From positions 1-64,000 of the forward strand of contig JACKLO010000024.1 of assembly GCA_024235915.1 (NCBI GenBank): 64,000 nucleotides of DNA. The letters are read 5' to 3'. Shown one piece after another: positions 7,888 to 16,326 of this stretch. How positions within the stretch are numbered: position 1 is the stretch's first letter; every line of letters starts with the position of its first letter. A program made the position numbers and the translations under genes. The notes below the pieces were generated by a model. That model made no database searches. It saw only the letters and a list, made by a program, of their open reading frames with translations, and was not told the DNA's origin. This stretch comes from Burkholderiaceae bacterium (lineage in GTDB: Bacteria; Pseudomonadota; Gammaproteobacteria; Burkholderiales; Burkholderiaceae_C).

Positions 7888-8100
7888 ATGGCCACGCTCG
7901 AAGACATCGCCGAACGCGTCGAACGCCTGCTGCTGCGGCACGACGAGCTCAAGCGCGCCAATGCGCTGCTGGAACAGCAGCTGGGCAGCGTGACCCAGGA
8001 GCGCGACAGCCTGCGCTCGCGCCTTTCCGCGGCCCGTGGCCGCATCGACGCCCTGCTGGCGCGCCTGCCCAGCGACGCGGGCGAGGAGACGCCGCGATGA
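7888..8100 (+). CDS. Small coiled-coil protein upstream of zapA
   Basis: This 70-residue protein is almost entirely a predicted coiled coil (heptads across RVERLLLRHDELKRANALL and LGSVTQERDSLRSRL). It matches the small ZapB-like/DUF904 proteins usually found immediately upstream of zapA in proteobacteria. A role in Z-ring assembly is plausible by position and shape but not shown. GGAGG lies about 8 bases before the ATG. Its stop overlaps the zapA start by 4 bases (ATGA). Confidence 0.8.
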   Translation: MATLEDIAERVERLLLRHDELKRANALLEQQLGSVTQERDSLRSRLSAARGRIDALLARLPSDAGEETPR

Positions 8101-8432
8101 AGCAGTTGGAAGTCACCATCCTCGGCCAGAGCTACATCCTGGCCTGCCCGGAAGGCGGCGAGGCGCTGCTGCAGGCGGCGGTGAGCACGGTCGACCGCGA
8201 GATGAGCGGCATCCGCGACGCCGGCCGCGTCAAGGCCCGCGAGCGCATCGCGGTGCTGGCGGCCCTGAACCTGGCCTACCGGCTGGCCGAACAGCCTGCG
8301 GCGGCGCCGGCCACACCGCCCATCCCGGCATCGCCTGAAGCCCCGGGGGCCATGGCGGTCAGCGGTCCTGACGTCGACGCCCTGGTGGCCCGGCTGGACG
8401 CCGCGCTGCAGGACGACGGCCTGCTGCTGTAA
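8097..8432 (+). CDS. zapA: Cell division protein ZapA
   Basis: ZapA bundles FtsZ protofilaments at midcell. The 111-residue product begins MKQLEVTILGQSYILACPEG, the typical ZapA N-terminal domain, with an Arg-rich helix (IRDAGRVKARERIAVLAALN) and a C-terminal helix that forms the tetrameric coiled coil (VDALVARLDAALQ). An Ala/Pro-rich linker (about 69-88) lies before the last helix. The start overlaps the previous stop by 4 bases. In many relatives 6S RNA follows zapA; here only 61 bases separate it from dapC, too short for that RNA. Confidence 0.92.
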   Translation: MKQLEVTILGQSYILACPEGGEALLQAAVSTVDREMSGIRDAGRVKARERIAVLAALNLAYRLAEQPAAAPATPPIPASPEAPGAMAVSGPDVDALVARLDAALQDDGLLL

Positions 8433-8476
8433 CGCGCGCCACGCCGGCTCCAGCGCCCGCAGGTTCAGCGTTTCCG

Positions 8477-8491
8477 CCCGGATAATCCGGG
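8477..8491 (+). promoter_or_regulatory. Palindromic -10 element before dapC
   Basis: CCCGGAT-A-ATCCGGG is a perfect inverted repeat around GATAAT (8481-8486). Only 7 bases separate GATAAT from the ATG at 8494, so transcription from it would give a leaderless or nearly leaderless dapC mRNA. A -35 element is not evident. The palindrome may equally be read as a small operator. Confidence 0.5.
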
Positions 8492-8493
8492 CC

Positions 8494-9702
8494 ATGAACC
8501 CGCTGCTGCAAAAGCTGCACCCCTACCCGTTCGAGCGCCTGCGCGAACTCACCGCCGGCCTCACGCCCAACCCGGCGCTGCGCCCCATCAACCTGGGCAT
8601 CGGCGAGCCCCGCCACCCGGCGCCGCCGCTGGTGATCGACGCGCTCAACGGCGCCATGGCCGGGCTGTCGGTCTACCCGCCCACCGCCGGCACGCCGGCC
8701 CTGCGCGAAGCCTGCGCGAGCTGGCTGCAGCGGCGCTATGGCGTCAAGGTGGACCCGGCCACCCAGATGCTGCCGGTGAATGGCACGCGGGAAGCGCTGT
8801 TCTCGCTGGCCCAGGTGGTGGTGGACCCCACGCAGCCCGGCGCCACGGTGGTCTGCCCCAACCCGTTCTATCAGATCTACGAAGGCGCCGCGCTGCTGGC
8901 CGGCGCGCAGACGGCCTTCGCCAACAGCGACCCGGCACGCAACTTCGCGGCCGACTGGCGACAGATCGACGACGCCACCTGGGCCCGCACGCAACTGCTC
9001 TACGTGTGCTCGCCGGGCAACCCCACCGGCGCGGTGATGCCGCTGTCGGAATGGGCAGAACTGTTCGCACTGTCGGACCGGCATGGCTTCGTCATCGCCA
9101 GCGACGAGTGCTACTCCGAGATCTACTTCGGCGACACCCCGCCGCTCGGCGGGCTGGAAGCGGCCATGAAGCTCGGCCGCACCGACTTCCGCAACCTGGT
9201 GGCGCTGACCAGCCTGTCCAAGCGCAGCAACGTGCCCGGCCTGCGTGCCGGCTTCGTGGCCGGCGACGCGCGCTGGATGAAGGCTTTCCTGCTCTACCGC
9301 ACCTACCACGGCGGCGCCATGAGCCCGCTGGTGCAGCAGGCCAGCATCGCGGCCTGGGGCGACGAGGCACACGTCGAGGCCAACCGGGCGCTTTACCGCC
9401 AGAAGTTCGCCCAGGTCACGCCGCGCCTGGCCGAGGTGCTGGATGTGGCCCTGCCGGACGCCAGCTTCTACCTCTGGGCCGGGGTGCCGCGGCACGATGG
9501 CGGCCCCGGTGACGACGTCGCCTTCGCCCTTGGCCTGCTCGCTCAATACAATGTGATGGTGCTGCCCGGCAGCCTGCTGGCCCGCGAGGCCCACGGCATC
9601 AACCCGGGCGCCGGCCGCATCCGCCTCGCGCTCGTCGCTGGCGTCGAGGAATGCCTCGAGGCCGCAGAACGCATCGTCGCCTACACCCGAGAACACGCAT
9701 GA
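8494..9702 (+). CDS. dapC: Succinyldiaminopimelate transaminase
   Basis: DapC makes N-succinyl-L,L-diaminopimelate from the keto form in the succinylase branch of lysine/DAP synthesis. The 402-residue fold-type I PLP enzyme has the start MNPLLQKLHPYPFERLREL, NPTG (CSPGNPTGAV), the aspartate in ASDECYSEIYF and the Schiff-base lysine K243 in SLSKRSNVPGLRAGF. Neighbouring dapD and dapE make the assignment firm. The stop overlaps dapD (ATGA). No other start fits better. Confidence 0.93.
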   Translation: MNPLLQKLHPYPFERLRELTAGLTPNPALRPINLGIGEPRHPAPPLVIDALNGAMAGLSVYPPTAGTPALREACASWLQRRYGVKVDPATQMLPVNGTREALFSLAQVVVDPTQPGATVVCPNPFYQIYEGAALLAGAQTAFANSDPARNFAADWRQIDDATWARTQLLYVCSPGNPTGAVMPLSEWAELFALSDRHGFVIASDECYSEIYFGDTPPLGGLEAAMKLGRTDFRNLVALTSLSKRSNVPGLRAGFVAGDARWMKAFLLYRTYHGGAMSPLVQQASIAAWGDEAHVEANRALYRQKFAQVTPRLAEVLDVALPDASFYLWAGVPRHDGGPGDDVAFALGLLAQYNVMVLPGSLLAREAHGINPGAGRIRLALVAGVEECLEAAERIVAYTREHA

Positions 9703-10517
9703 ACCCGCTGCAACCCGTCATCGATCTGGCCTGGGACAACCGCGCCGAGATCACCGCCATCAACGCCCCGGAGGTCCGCGAGGCGGTCGAGCAGGTCATC
9801 GCCGACCTCAACGCCGGCCGCATCCGCGTGGCGGAACGCCAGGGCGTGGGCCAGTGGACGGTGAACCAGTGGGTCAAGAAGGCCGTGCTGCTGAGCTTCC
9901 GCCTCAAGGACAACCATGTCATGCGCGCCGGCGACCTGAGCTTCTTCGACAAGGTCGAGACCAAGTTCACCCACGTGTCCGACGAGGCCATGCGCGCCAC
10001 CGGCATCCGCGTGGTGCCACCGGCCGTGGCCCGCCGCGGCAGCTACATCGCGAAGAACGTGGTGCTGATGCCCAGCTACGTCAACATCGGTGCCTACGTG
10101 GATGAGGGCACGATGGTGGACACATGGGCCACCGTGGGGTCCTGCGCACAGATCGGCAAGGGCGTGCACCTGTCGGGCGGCGTGGGCATCGGCGGCGTGC
10201 TGGAACCGCTGCAGGCCAACCCGACCATCATCGAGGACAACTGCTTCATCGGCGCCCGCTCCGAGGTCGTCGAAGGGGTGATCGTCGAGGAGAACGCCGT
10301 GCTCGGCATGGGCGTCTACCTGGGCCAGAGCACGCCGATCTACGACCGCGAGAAGGACGAGGTCAGCTACGGCCGCGTGCCCGCTGGCAGCGTGGTGGTC
10401 AGTGGCAGCCTGCCCAAGGCCGACGGCAAGTACAACCTGTACTGCGCCGTGATCGTGAAGAAGGTCGATGCGCAGACGCGCAGCAAGACCAGCATCAACG
10501 AGTTGCTGCGCCCCTGA
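9699..10517 (+). CDS. dapD: Tetrahydrodipicolinate N-succinyltransferase
   Basis: DapD transfers succinyl from succinyl-CoA to tetrahydrodipicolinate, the step before DapC. The 272-residue protein starts MNPLQPVIDLAWDNRAEI. It has an N-terminal helical domain, then left-handed beta-helix hexapeptide repeats (about 100-230: VLMPSYVNIGAYVDEGTMVD, GVGIGGVLEP, CFIGARSEVVEGVIVEENAV), and ends SINELLRP. Length matches the trimeric enzyme. The ATG at 9699 overlaps the dapC stop, so the two proteins are probably made in a coupled way. The longer open frame upstream is dapC in another frame. Confidence 0.96.
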   Translation: MNPLQPVIDLAWDNRAEITAINAPEVREAVEQVIADLNAGRIRVAERQGVGQWTVNQWVKKAVLLSFRLKDNHVMRAGDLSFFDKVETKFTHVSDEAMRATGIRVVPPAVARRGSYIAKNVVLMPSYVNIGAYVDEGTMVDTWATVGSCAQIGKGVHLSGGVGIGGVLEPLQANPTIIEDNCFIGARSEVVEGVIVEENAVLGMGVYLGQSTPIYDREKDEVSYGRVPAGSVVVSGSLPKADGKYNLYCAVIVKKVDAQTRSKTSINELLRP

Positions 10518-10544
10518 CGGCGCGTCGCTGAACGAGGAGCCGAC

Positions 10545-11759
10545 ATGGCCGGAGGCAACATGGAGCGCGTGCTGCGGCTGATGGCCGAGAAGCGCGCGTC
10601 CGACGTCTACATGTCGGCCAACACGCCGATCCTGATCAAGATCGACGGCCAGATCCTGCAGTTGTCCGACCAGGTGCTCACCACCGGCCAGACGCGCACG
10701 CTGCTGGCCGAACTGCTGACACCGCAGCAGCTGGAAGAGCTGGACGACACGGGCGAGCTCAACGTCGGCATTGGCCTTGCGGGCATCGGCAGCTTCCGCC
10801 TGTCGGCCTTCAAGCAACGTGGGTCCATTGCCGCCGTCTTCCGCTGCATCCCGCACCAGATCCCGGAGCTGGAATCGCTGGGCGTGCCGCCGCTGATGTC
10901 CAAGCTGGTGCTGGAGCGCCGCGGCCTGATCCTGATGGTGGGTGCCACCGGCACCGGCAAGAGCACCACGCTGGCGTCGATGATCGAATGGCGCAACCAG
11001 CAGGTCACCGGCCACATCCTCACCATCGAGGACCCGATCGAGTTCCTGTTCACGAACAAGAAGTCCATCGTCAACCAACGCGAGGTCGGGCGCGACACCG
11101 CCAGCCTGCAACTGGCGCTGAAGAACGCGATGCGGCAGGCGCCGGACTGCATCCTGATCGGCGAGATCCGCGACCGCGAGACCATGACCTCGGCGCTGTC
11201 GTACGCACTCTCCGGCCACCTGGTGCTGGCCACGCTGCACGCCAACAACAGCTACCACGCACTGGGACGCATCCTGTCGTTCTACACGCCGGAGTCGCGG
11301 CCCACGCTGCTGTCCGACCTGGCCGCGGGCCTCAAGGCCGTCGTGTCGCAACGCCTGCTGCGCGCCAACGCCGGTGGGCGGGTACCGGCGGTGGAGGTCA
11401 TGCTGAACACCAAGCTGGTGTCGGAACTGATCGAGAAAGGCGACCTGCCGGGCGTGAAGGAGGCGATGGAAAAGTCCATGGCCCAGGGCTCGCAGACCTT
11501 CGAGCAGGACATCGCGCGCCTGATCACCGACGGCACGGTATCGCGCGACGAAGGACTGTCGCACGCCGACTCGCCCACCAACCTGGTCTGGCGGCTGCAG
11601 AACGACGCCGCGCCGGTGTCGCGCGCGCCGGAGAACAAGAAGGCCGATTCCGACGAGGCGGTGTACACCGAGGTCTCGGTGGAAGTGCGGCCCGAGACCA
11701 AGGCGGCCACGCCGCTGCCCACGATTCCGACGTTGCCGCCCATCGTGGCGCGGCGCTGA
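10545..11759 (+). CDS. pilU: PilT/PilU-family type IV pilus retraction ATPase
   Basis: This 404-residue cytoplasmic secretion ATPase carries an N-terminal PAS-like domain (ERVLRLMAEKRASDVYMSAN), Walker A GATGTGKST, the Asp box (TIEDPIEF), Walker B LIGEIRDRETM and the His box LATLHANN. It resembles PilU, the accessory retraction motor, more than PilT. The last ~60 residues are a variable Pro/Thr-rich tail. Two starts are possible: ATG 10545 with GAGGAG upstream, or ATG 10560 with GGAGG 5 bases ahead. It sits between dapD (27 bases upstream) and dapE (7 bases downstream), although it has no metabolic link to them. No other pilus gene is in the window. Confidence 0.88.
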   Translation: MAGGNMERVLRLMAEKRASDVYMSANTPILIKIDGQILQLSDQVLTTGQTRTLLAELLTPQQLEELDDTGELNVGIGLAGIGSFRLSAFKQRGSIAAVFRCIPHQIPELESLGVPPLMSKLVLERRGLILMVGATGTGKSTTLASMIEWRNQQVTGHILTIEDPIEFLFTNKKSIVNQREVGRDTASLQLALKNAMRQAPDCILIGEIRDRETMTSALSYALSGHLVLATLHANNSYHALGRILSFYTPESRPTLLSDLAAGLKAVVSQRLLRANAGGRVPAVEVMLNTKLVSELIEKGDLPGVKEAMEKSMAQGSQTFEQDIARLITDGTVSRDEGLSHADSPTNLVWRLQNDAAPVSRAPENKKADSDEAVYTEVSVEVRPETKAATPLPTIPTLPPIVARR

Positions 11760-11766
11760 ACACCCC

Positions 11767-12924
11767 ATGAGCGACACCCTGCGCCTGCTCGAGGCGCTGA
11801 TCTCGCGCCGTTCCGTGACACCGGAAGACGCCGGCTGCCAGGACCTGCTGCGCGCCCGGCTCGAAGCCGCCGGTTTTCAGTGCGAGACGCTGGTCGCTGG
11901 GCCGGAACACTTCCGCGTGACCAACCTGTGGGCGATCCGCCGGGGTGGCCTGCCGGGGCCGACGATCGCCTTCGCCGGCCACACCGACGTCGTGCCCACC
12001 GGCCCGCTCGAGCGCTGGGCCAGCGACCCCTTCGTGCCCAGCGTGCGCGACGGCCACCTCTATGGCCGCGGCACGGCCGACATGAAGACCTCGATCGCGG
12101 CCTTCGTGGTCGCGGCCGAACGCTTCGTGCAGGCGCATCCGCAGCACCCGGGCGCCATCGCCCTGCTGATCACCAGCGACGAGGAAGGCCCGTCGGTGGA
12201 CGGCACCGTGCGCCTGGTGGAGATGCTGCGTGACCGCGGTGAACGGCTGGACGCCTGCATCGTCGGCGAACCAACTTCAGTCGAGCGCCTGGGCGACGTG
12301 ATCAAGAACGGCCGCCGCGGCACGTTGTCCGGCCGGCTCACGGTGCGCGGGGTGCAGGGCCACATCGCCTACCCACAGCTGGCGCGCAACCCCATCCACG
12401 ACCTCGCCCCCGCGCTGGCGGAGCTGGTGGCCACACGCTGGGACGAGGGCAACGCCTTCTTCCCGCCCACCAGCTGGCAGGTCAGCAACGTGCACGCCGG
12501 CACCGGCGCCACCAACGTGATCCCGGGCGAACTGGTGCTGGACTTCAACTTCCGCTTCAGCACCGAGTCCACCGTCGACGGCCTGAAGTCGCGCGTGCAT
12601 GCCGTGCTCGACCGCCATGGCGTCGACCACGACCTCGCCTGGACCCTGGGCGGCGAACCTTTCCTCACGCCGCCCGGCACCTTGAGCGACGCGCTGGTCG
12701 GTGCCATCGCGGACGAAACCGGCATGGCGGCTGAACTGTCCACCACCGGCGGCACGTCCGACGGGCGCTTCATCTTCAAGATCTGCCCGCAGGTGGTGGA
12801 GTTCGGCCCGCTCAACGCCACCATCCACAAGATCGACGAGCGTGTCGCATTGGCAGAAATCGCGCCACTGACGGCGATCTACCAGGGCACGCTGGCGCGC
12901 TTCCTGTTCGGCGGCAGCTCGTGA
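11767..12924 (+). CDS. dapE: Succinyl-diaminopimelate desuccinylase
   Basis: DapE hydrolyses N-succinyl-L,L-DAP to L,L-DAP and succinate, completing the succinylase branch. The 385-residue M20 metallohydrolase has the metal ligand H72 in FAGHTDVVPTG, bridging D105 in GRGTADMK, and the catalytic/metal glutamates in SDEEGPS (139-140). The C-terminal GGTSDGRF, with the FGPLNATIHKIDER block, is also present. It lies 7 bases after the pilus ATPase and overlaps prmB by GTGA. The domain order and length are normal. Confidence 0.95.
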   Translation: MSDTLRLLEALISRRSVTPEDAGCQDLLRARLEAAGFQCETLVAGPEHFRVTNLWAIRRGGLPGPTIAFAGHTDVVPTGPLERWASDPFVPSVRDGHLYGRGTADMKTSIAAFVVAAERFVQAHPQHPGAIALLITSDEEGPSVDGTVRLVEMLRDRGERLDACIVGEPTSVERLGDVIKNGRRGTLSGRLTVRGVQGHIAYPQLARNPIHDLAPALAELVATRWDEGNAFFPPTSWQVSNVHAGTGATNVIPGELVLDFNFRFSTESTVDGLKSRVHAVLDRHGVDHDLAWTLGGEPFLTPPGTLSDALVGAIADETGMAAELSTTGGTSDGRFIFKICPQVVEFGPLNATIHKIDERVALAEIAPLTAIYQGTLARFLFGGSS

Positions 12925-13802
12925 ACCTGCGCGCCCTGATCGACGACGCCGCGCGCCGGCTCGCCGGGGCCGGCGTGGCCTTCGGCCATGGCACGACCAA
13001 CGCCTTCGACGAAGCCGTGTGGCTGGTGCTGTGGCGGCTGGGCCTGCCGCTGGACGAGCTCGACAACGTGGCCGACCTGGAAGTGGACGTCGGCCGCCAG
13101 GCCGAGGTCGAGGCGCTCATCGACGAACGCATCGAGCGCCGCGTGCCGGCGGCGTACCTCACCGGAGAGGCCTGGCTGCAGGGCGTGCCTTTCACCGTGG
13201 ATGCGCGTGTCATCGTGCCGCGCTCCCTGATCGCCGAACCGCTGGCCGACGGCACGCTGGACGCGTGGCTGTCGGCCGACACCACTCGCGTGCTCGACCT
13301 GTGCACCGGCAACGGCAGTCTGGCAGTGCTGGCGGCACTGGCCTGGCCCGACGTGAAGGTGGACGCCACCGACCTGTCGGCTGACGCGCTGGCCGTGGCC
13401 GAGCTCAACCTGCAGCGCCACCACCTCGAGGAACGCATCACGCTGCGCCAGGGTGACGGCCTGGCCGCGGCGCGCGGCGCCTACGACCTGGTGCTGTGCA
13501 ACCCCCCTTACGTGAACCGCGCGTCGATGGCAGCGCTGCCCGCCGAGTTCCGTGCCGAGCCGGCCCTGGCGCTGGACGGCAACTTCGCTGGCGGCGACGA
13601 CGGCATGGACTTCGTGCGCCGGCTGCTCGGCGGCGCGGCGCGGCACATGACGCCACAGGCCGTGCTGGTGCTCGAGATCGGCCACGAGCGCGCCCACTTC
13701 GAGGCCGCGTTTCCGAAGCTGGAAACCGTCTGGCTGTCCACCAGCGCCGGCGAGGACCAGGTGCTGCTGCTGACCCGCTCGGCCATCGAGGCGGCCCGAT
13801 GA
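12921..13802 (+). CDS. prmB: Ribosomal protein L3 glutamine methyltransferase
   Basis: PrmB methylates a glutamine of ribosomal protein L3 using S-adenosylmethionine. The 293-residue protein has an N-terminal helical domain, PRSLIAEPL, the SAM-binding motif VLDLCTGNGSLAVLAA and the substrate motif LCNPPYVN. A glutamine methyltransferase of the PrmC/HemK type is related, but LIDDAARRLA together with RSLIAEP favours PrmB. The GTG start overlaps the dapE stop. It is followed 10 bases later by the ABC-F gene, so translation-related genes close this operon. Confidence 0.88.
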   Translation: MNLRALIDDAARRLAGAGVAFGHGTTNAFDEAVWLVLWRLGLPLDELDNVADLEVDVGRQAEVEALIDERIERRVPAAYLTGEAWLQGVPFTVDARVIVPRSLIAEPLADGTLDAWLSADTTRVLDLCTGNGSLAVLAALAWPDVKVDATDLSADALAVAELNLQRHHLEERITLRQGDGLAAARGAYDLVLCNPPYVNRASMAALPAEFRAEPALALDGNFAGGDDGMDFVRRLLGGAARHMTPQAVLVLEIGHERAHFEAAFPKLETVWLSTSAGEDQVLLLTRSAIEAAR

Positions 13803-13812
13803 AGGGCAGGCG

Positions 13813-15783
13813 ATGATCACCCTGCGCAACCTCACGCTGCGCCGTGGCACCAAGGTCGTGCTGCAGGACGCCAGCGTGGTGATGAACCCCGGCGAGAAGG
13901 TGGGGCTGGTCGGCCGCAATGGCGCCGGCAAGTCCAGCCTGTTCGCGCTGCTGGCCGGCCGCCTGCACGCCGATGCCGGAGATGCGGAGATCCCGCCCAC
14001 CTGGCGCATCGGCGAGGTGGCGCAGCACATGCCGGAAACCACCGACGCCGCGACCGACTTCGTGCTCCAGGGCGACCAGCCGCTGGTGGCGGCGCAGGAG
14101 GCGCTGGCGGCGGCGGAAGCGGCCGACGACGGCGAAGCCATCGCCCACGCCCACATGGTGCTGGAAGAGGCGGGCGCCTTCGACGCCCGGGCGCGCGCGC
14201 AGGCGCTGCTGCTGGGCCTGGGCTTCCGGCCCGCGCAGCTGGACGCGCCAGTGAACAGCTTCTCCGGTGGCTGGCGCATGCGGCTGCAGCTGGCACGCGC
14301 GCTGATGAACCCGTCGGACCTGCTGCTGCTGGACGAGCCCACCAACCACCTGGACCTGGACGCCCTGGTGTGGCTGGAGGCCTGGCTGCAGCGCTATGCC
14401 GGCACGATGGTGGTCATCAGCCACGACCGCGAGTTCCTCGACGCCATCACGCGCGTCACCCTGCACCTGGACAACGCCACGCTCACCCGCTACGGCGGCA
14501 ACTACAGCAACTTCGAGGAGATGCGCGCCGAGCGCCTGAGCCAGGCCGCCCAGGCCTTTGCCAAGCAGCAGGAGCGCATCGCCCACCTGCAGCGCTTCAT
14601 CGACCGCTTCAAGGCCAAGGCCACCAAGGCCAAGCAAGCGCAGAGCCGCGTGAAGGCGCTGGCGCGCATGGAGAAACTGGCACCGGTGCTCACCGAGAGC
14701 GAGTTCGACTTCGAGTTCCGCGAGCCGGCCAACCTGCCGAACCCGATGCTGTCCCTGCAGGACGTGCGCTGCGGCTATGGCGAGAAGGTCATCGTGCGCG
14801 ACGTCGAGCGCACCGTGCTCGCCGGCCAGCGTATCGGCATCCTCGGCGCCAACGGGCAGGGCAAGTCCACCCTGGTCAAGACCATCGCCCACATGCTGCC
14901 ACCACTGGGCGGGCAGATCGTCGAAGGCAAAGGCCTGGCCATCGGCTACTTTGCGCAGCAGGAGATGGACCTGCTCAGCGCCGACGACACGCCGCTGCAG
15001 CGCATGGTGCGCCTGGCCCGTGACGTCTCACCAAACGCCCGTGAGCAGGAACTGCGCAACTTCCTCGGCCAGTTCCGCTTCGAGGGCGAGATGGTGCACC
15101 AGCGCGTGGGCACGCTCTCCGGCGGCGAGCGTGCTCGCCTGGTGCTGGCCACCATCGTCTGGCAGCGCCCCAACCTGCTGCTGCTGGACGAGCCCACCAA
15201 TCACCTGGACCTGGCCACCCGCGAGGCGCTGTCCATCGCACTCAACGAGTTCGACGGCACGGTGATGCTGGTCAGCCACGACCGTGCGCTGCTGCGCGAG
15301 GTCTGCGACGAATTCTGGCTGGTCACCGCCGGCGGCGTGCTGCCGTTCGACGGCGACCTGGACGACTACCAGCGCTGGCTGCTGGACGTGTCACGGGCTA
15401 TCGCCCGTGGTGCTGAACCGCCACCGCCGCCGCGGCCGACGTTGGCATCGGAAGAGGCTGCCTTGCCCGCGCCCGCCGCAGCCCCGGCCCCGATGGCCGC
15501 GCCCAAGGACGATCCCCGCAAGTCCGCGGGCAAGGCAGGCCGGGAAGCCCGCGCTGCATTGCAGGCACAGACGCGGCCCCTGCGCACGGAACTGCAGCAG
15601 ATCGACACCCGCCTGGAGAAACTGGCGGCCGAGAAAGCCGAGGTCGAGGCCGCACTGGCCGCACCGGGCACGAGCGACTTTGCCGAGCTGGGCCGCCGCC
15701 TGGCGCACGTGGGTGCAGAGGTGGCCATGCTCGAGGAGCGCTGGCTGGAACTGCAGACCCAGCTGGAGTCGATGACCTCCTGA
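13813..15783 (+). CDS. ABC-F family ATPase (YheS-like)
   Basis: ABC-F proteins are soluble twin ATPases acting on ribosomes, not transporters. The 656-residue product has no membrane segments. Domain 1 has Walker A GRNGAGKSS, signature FSGGWRMRL and Walker B LLLLDEPTNHLD. Domain 2 has Walker A GANGQGKST, signature LSGGERARL and the same Walker B. The charged inter-domain linker (AKQQERIAHLQRFIDRFKAK) is the part that reaches the tRNA site. A C-terminal coiled coil follows a Pro/Ala-rich hinge (about 540-580). The N-terminus MITLRNLTLRRG fits the YheS group. The specific ribosomal role is not known. Confidence 0.92.
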   Translation: MITLRNLTLRRGTKVVLQDASVVMNPGEKVGLVGRNGAGKSSLFALLAGRLHADAGDAEIPPTWRIGEVAQHMPETTDAATDFVLQGDQPLVAAQEALAAAEAADDGEAIAHAHMVLEEAGAFDARARAQALLLGLGFRPAQLDAPVNSFSGGWRMRLQLARALMNPSDLLLLDEPTNHLDLDALVWLEAWLQRYAGTMVVISHDREFLDAITRVTLHLDNATLTRYGGNYSNFEEMRAERLSQAAQAFAKQQERIAHLQRFIDRFKAKATKAKQAQSRVKALARMEKLAPVLTESEFDFEFREPANLPNPMLSLQDVRCGYGEKVIVRDVERTVLAGQRIGILGANGQGKSTLVKTIAHMLPPLGGQIVEGKGLAIGYFAQQEMDLLSADDTPLQRMVRLARDVSPNAREQELRNFLGQFRFEGEMVHQRVGTLSGGERARLVLATIVWQRPNLLLLDEPTNHLDLATREALSIALNEFDGTVMLVSHDRALLREVCDEFWLVTAGGVLPFDGDLDDYQRWLLDVSRAIARGAEPPPPPRPTLASEEAALPAPAAAPAPMAAPKDDPRKSAGKAGREARAALQAQTRPLRTELQQIDTRLEKLAAEKAEVEAALAAPGTSDFAELGRRLAHVGAEVAMLEERWLELQTQLESMTS

Positions 15784-15807
15784 TCGTTGGGGTCTTGTGG
15801 TTTATTA

Positions 15808-15835
15808 AATCGCATGCGATTGTTTTGCATGCGAT
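15808..15835 (+). promoter_or_regulatory. Candidate OhrR operator
   Basis: The 61-base leader of ohrR contains the perfect 14-base palindrome AATCGCATGCGATT (15808-15821). A second copy of GCATGCGAT follows at 15827-15835. The doubled site before a MarR-type regulator fits autoregulation by OhrR. The surrounding AT-rich stretch (TTTATTAAAT, TTGTTTTG) is unlike the GC-rich coding DNA and should hold the promoter. No decisive -10/-35 pair was picked. Confidence 0.65.
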
Positions 15836-15844
15836 CATTCGGCC

Positions 15845-16285
15845 ATGGCAAGCGACTGGCTCCGTCTCGACAAGCAACTCTGCTTCGCGCTGTACAGCGC
15901 CTCGCACGCGATGACGCGGGCCTACCAGCCCTTGCTGACACCGCTGGGGCTGACCTACCCCCAGTACCTGGTGATGCTGGTGCTGTGGGAGCAGGACGGC
16001 CTGGCCGTGGGCCAGCTGGGTGAACGCCTGAAGCTGGACTCCGCCACCCTGACCCCACTGCTCAAGCGCCTGGAGGTCGCTGGCCATTTGCAGCGCCTGC
16101 GTGACACCACCGACGAACGCCGGCTGCGCCTGCAGCTGACGCCCCAGGGCCGCGACCTGCGCGCCCGCGCCGCCCACATCCCGGAACAGCTGGCCGCCGG
16201 TGCCGGCTGCGGCCTGGACGAACTGGCCGACCTGACCCGCCGCATCGCCACCCTGCGCGACCGCATCCATTCCGCCCACCCCTGA
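15845..16285 (+). CDS. ohrR: Organic hydroperoxide sensor/repressor OhrR (MarR family)
   Basis: OhrR represses ohr until an organic hydroperoxide oxidises its reactive cysteine. The 146-residue protein has the sensing cysteine C13 in LDKQLCFALYSASHAM and a second cysteine C122 near the C-terminus (AGCGLDEL). This is the pattern of the two-cysteine OhrR type, which forms an intersubunit disulfide. The winged helix-turn-helix covers VGQLGERLKLDSATLTPLLK and the wing DTTDERRLRLQLT. The neighbour 41 bases downstream is ohr, which confirms the identity. Confidence 0.92.
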   Translation: MASDWLRLDKQLCFALYSASHAMTRAYQPLLTPLGLTYPQYLVMLVLWEQDGLAVGQLGERLKLDSATLTPLLKRLEVAGHLQRLRDTTDERRLRLQLTPQGRDLRARAAHIPEQLAAGAGCGLDELADLTRRIATLRDRIHSAHP

Positions 16286-16326
16286 GGCCTGACCGGCCTC
16301 GCCCACCCCGACCCAAGGAGCACACC

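Noticed and set aside
8433..8493. 6S RNA expected after zapA
   Set aside because: Only 61 bases separate zapA and dapC, too few for a 6S RNA, and no matching closing stem is visible.
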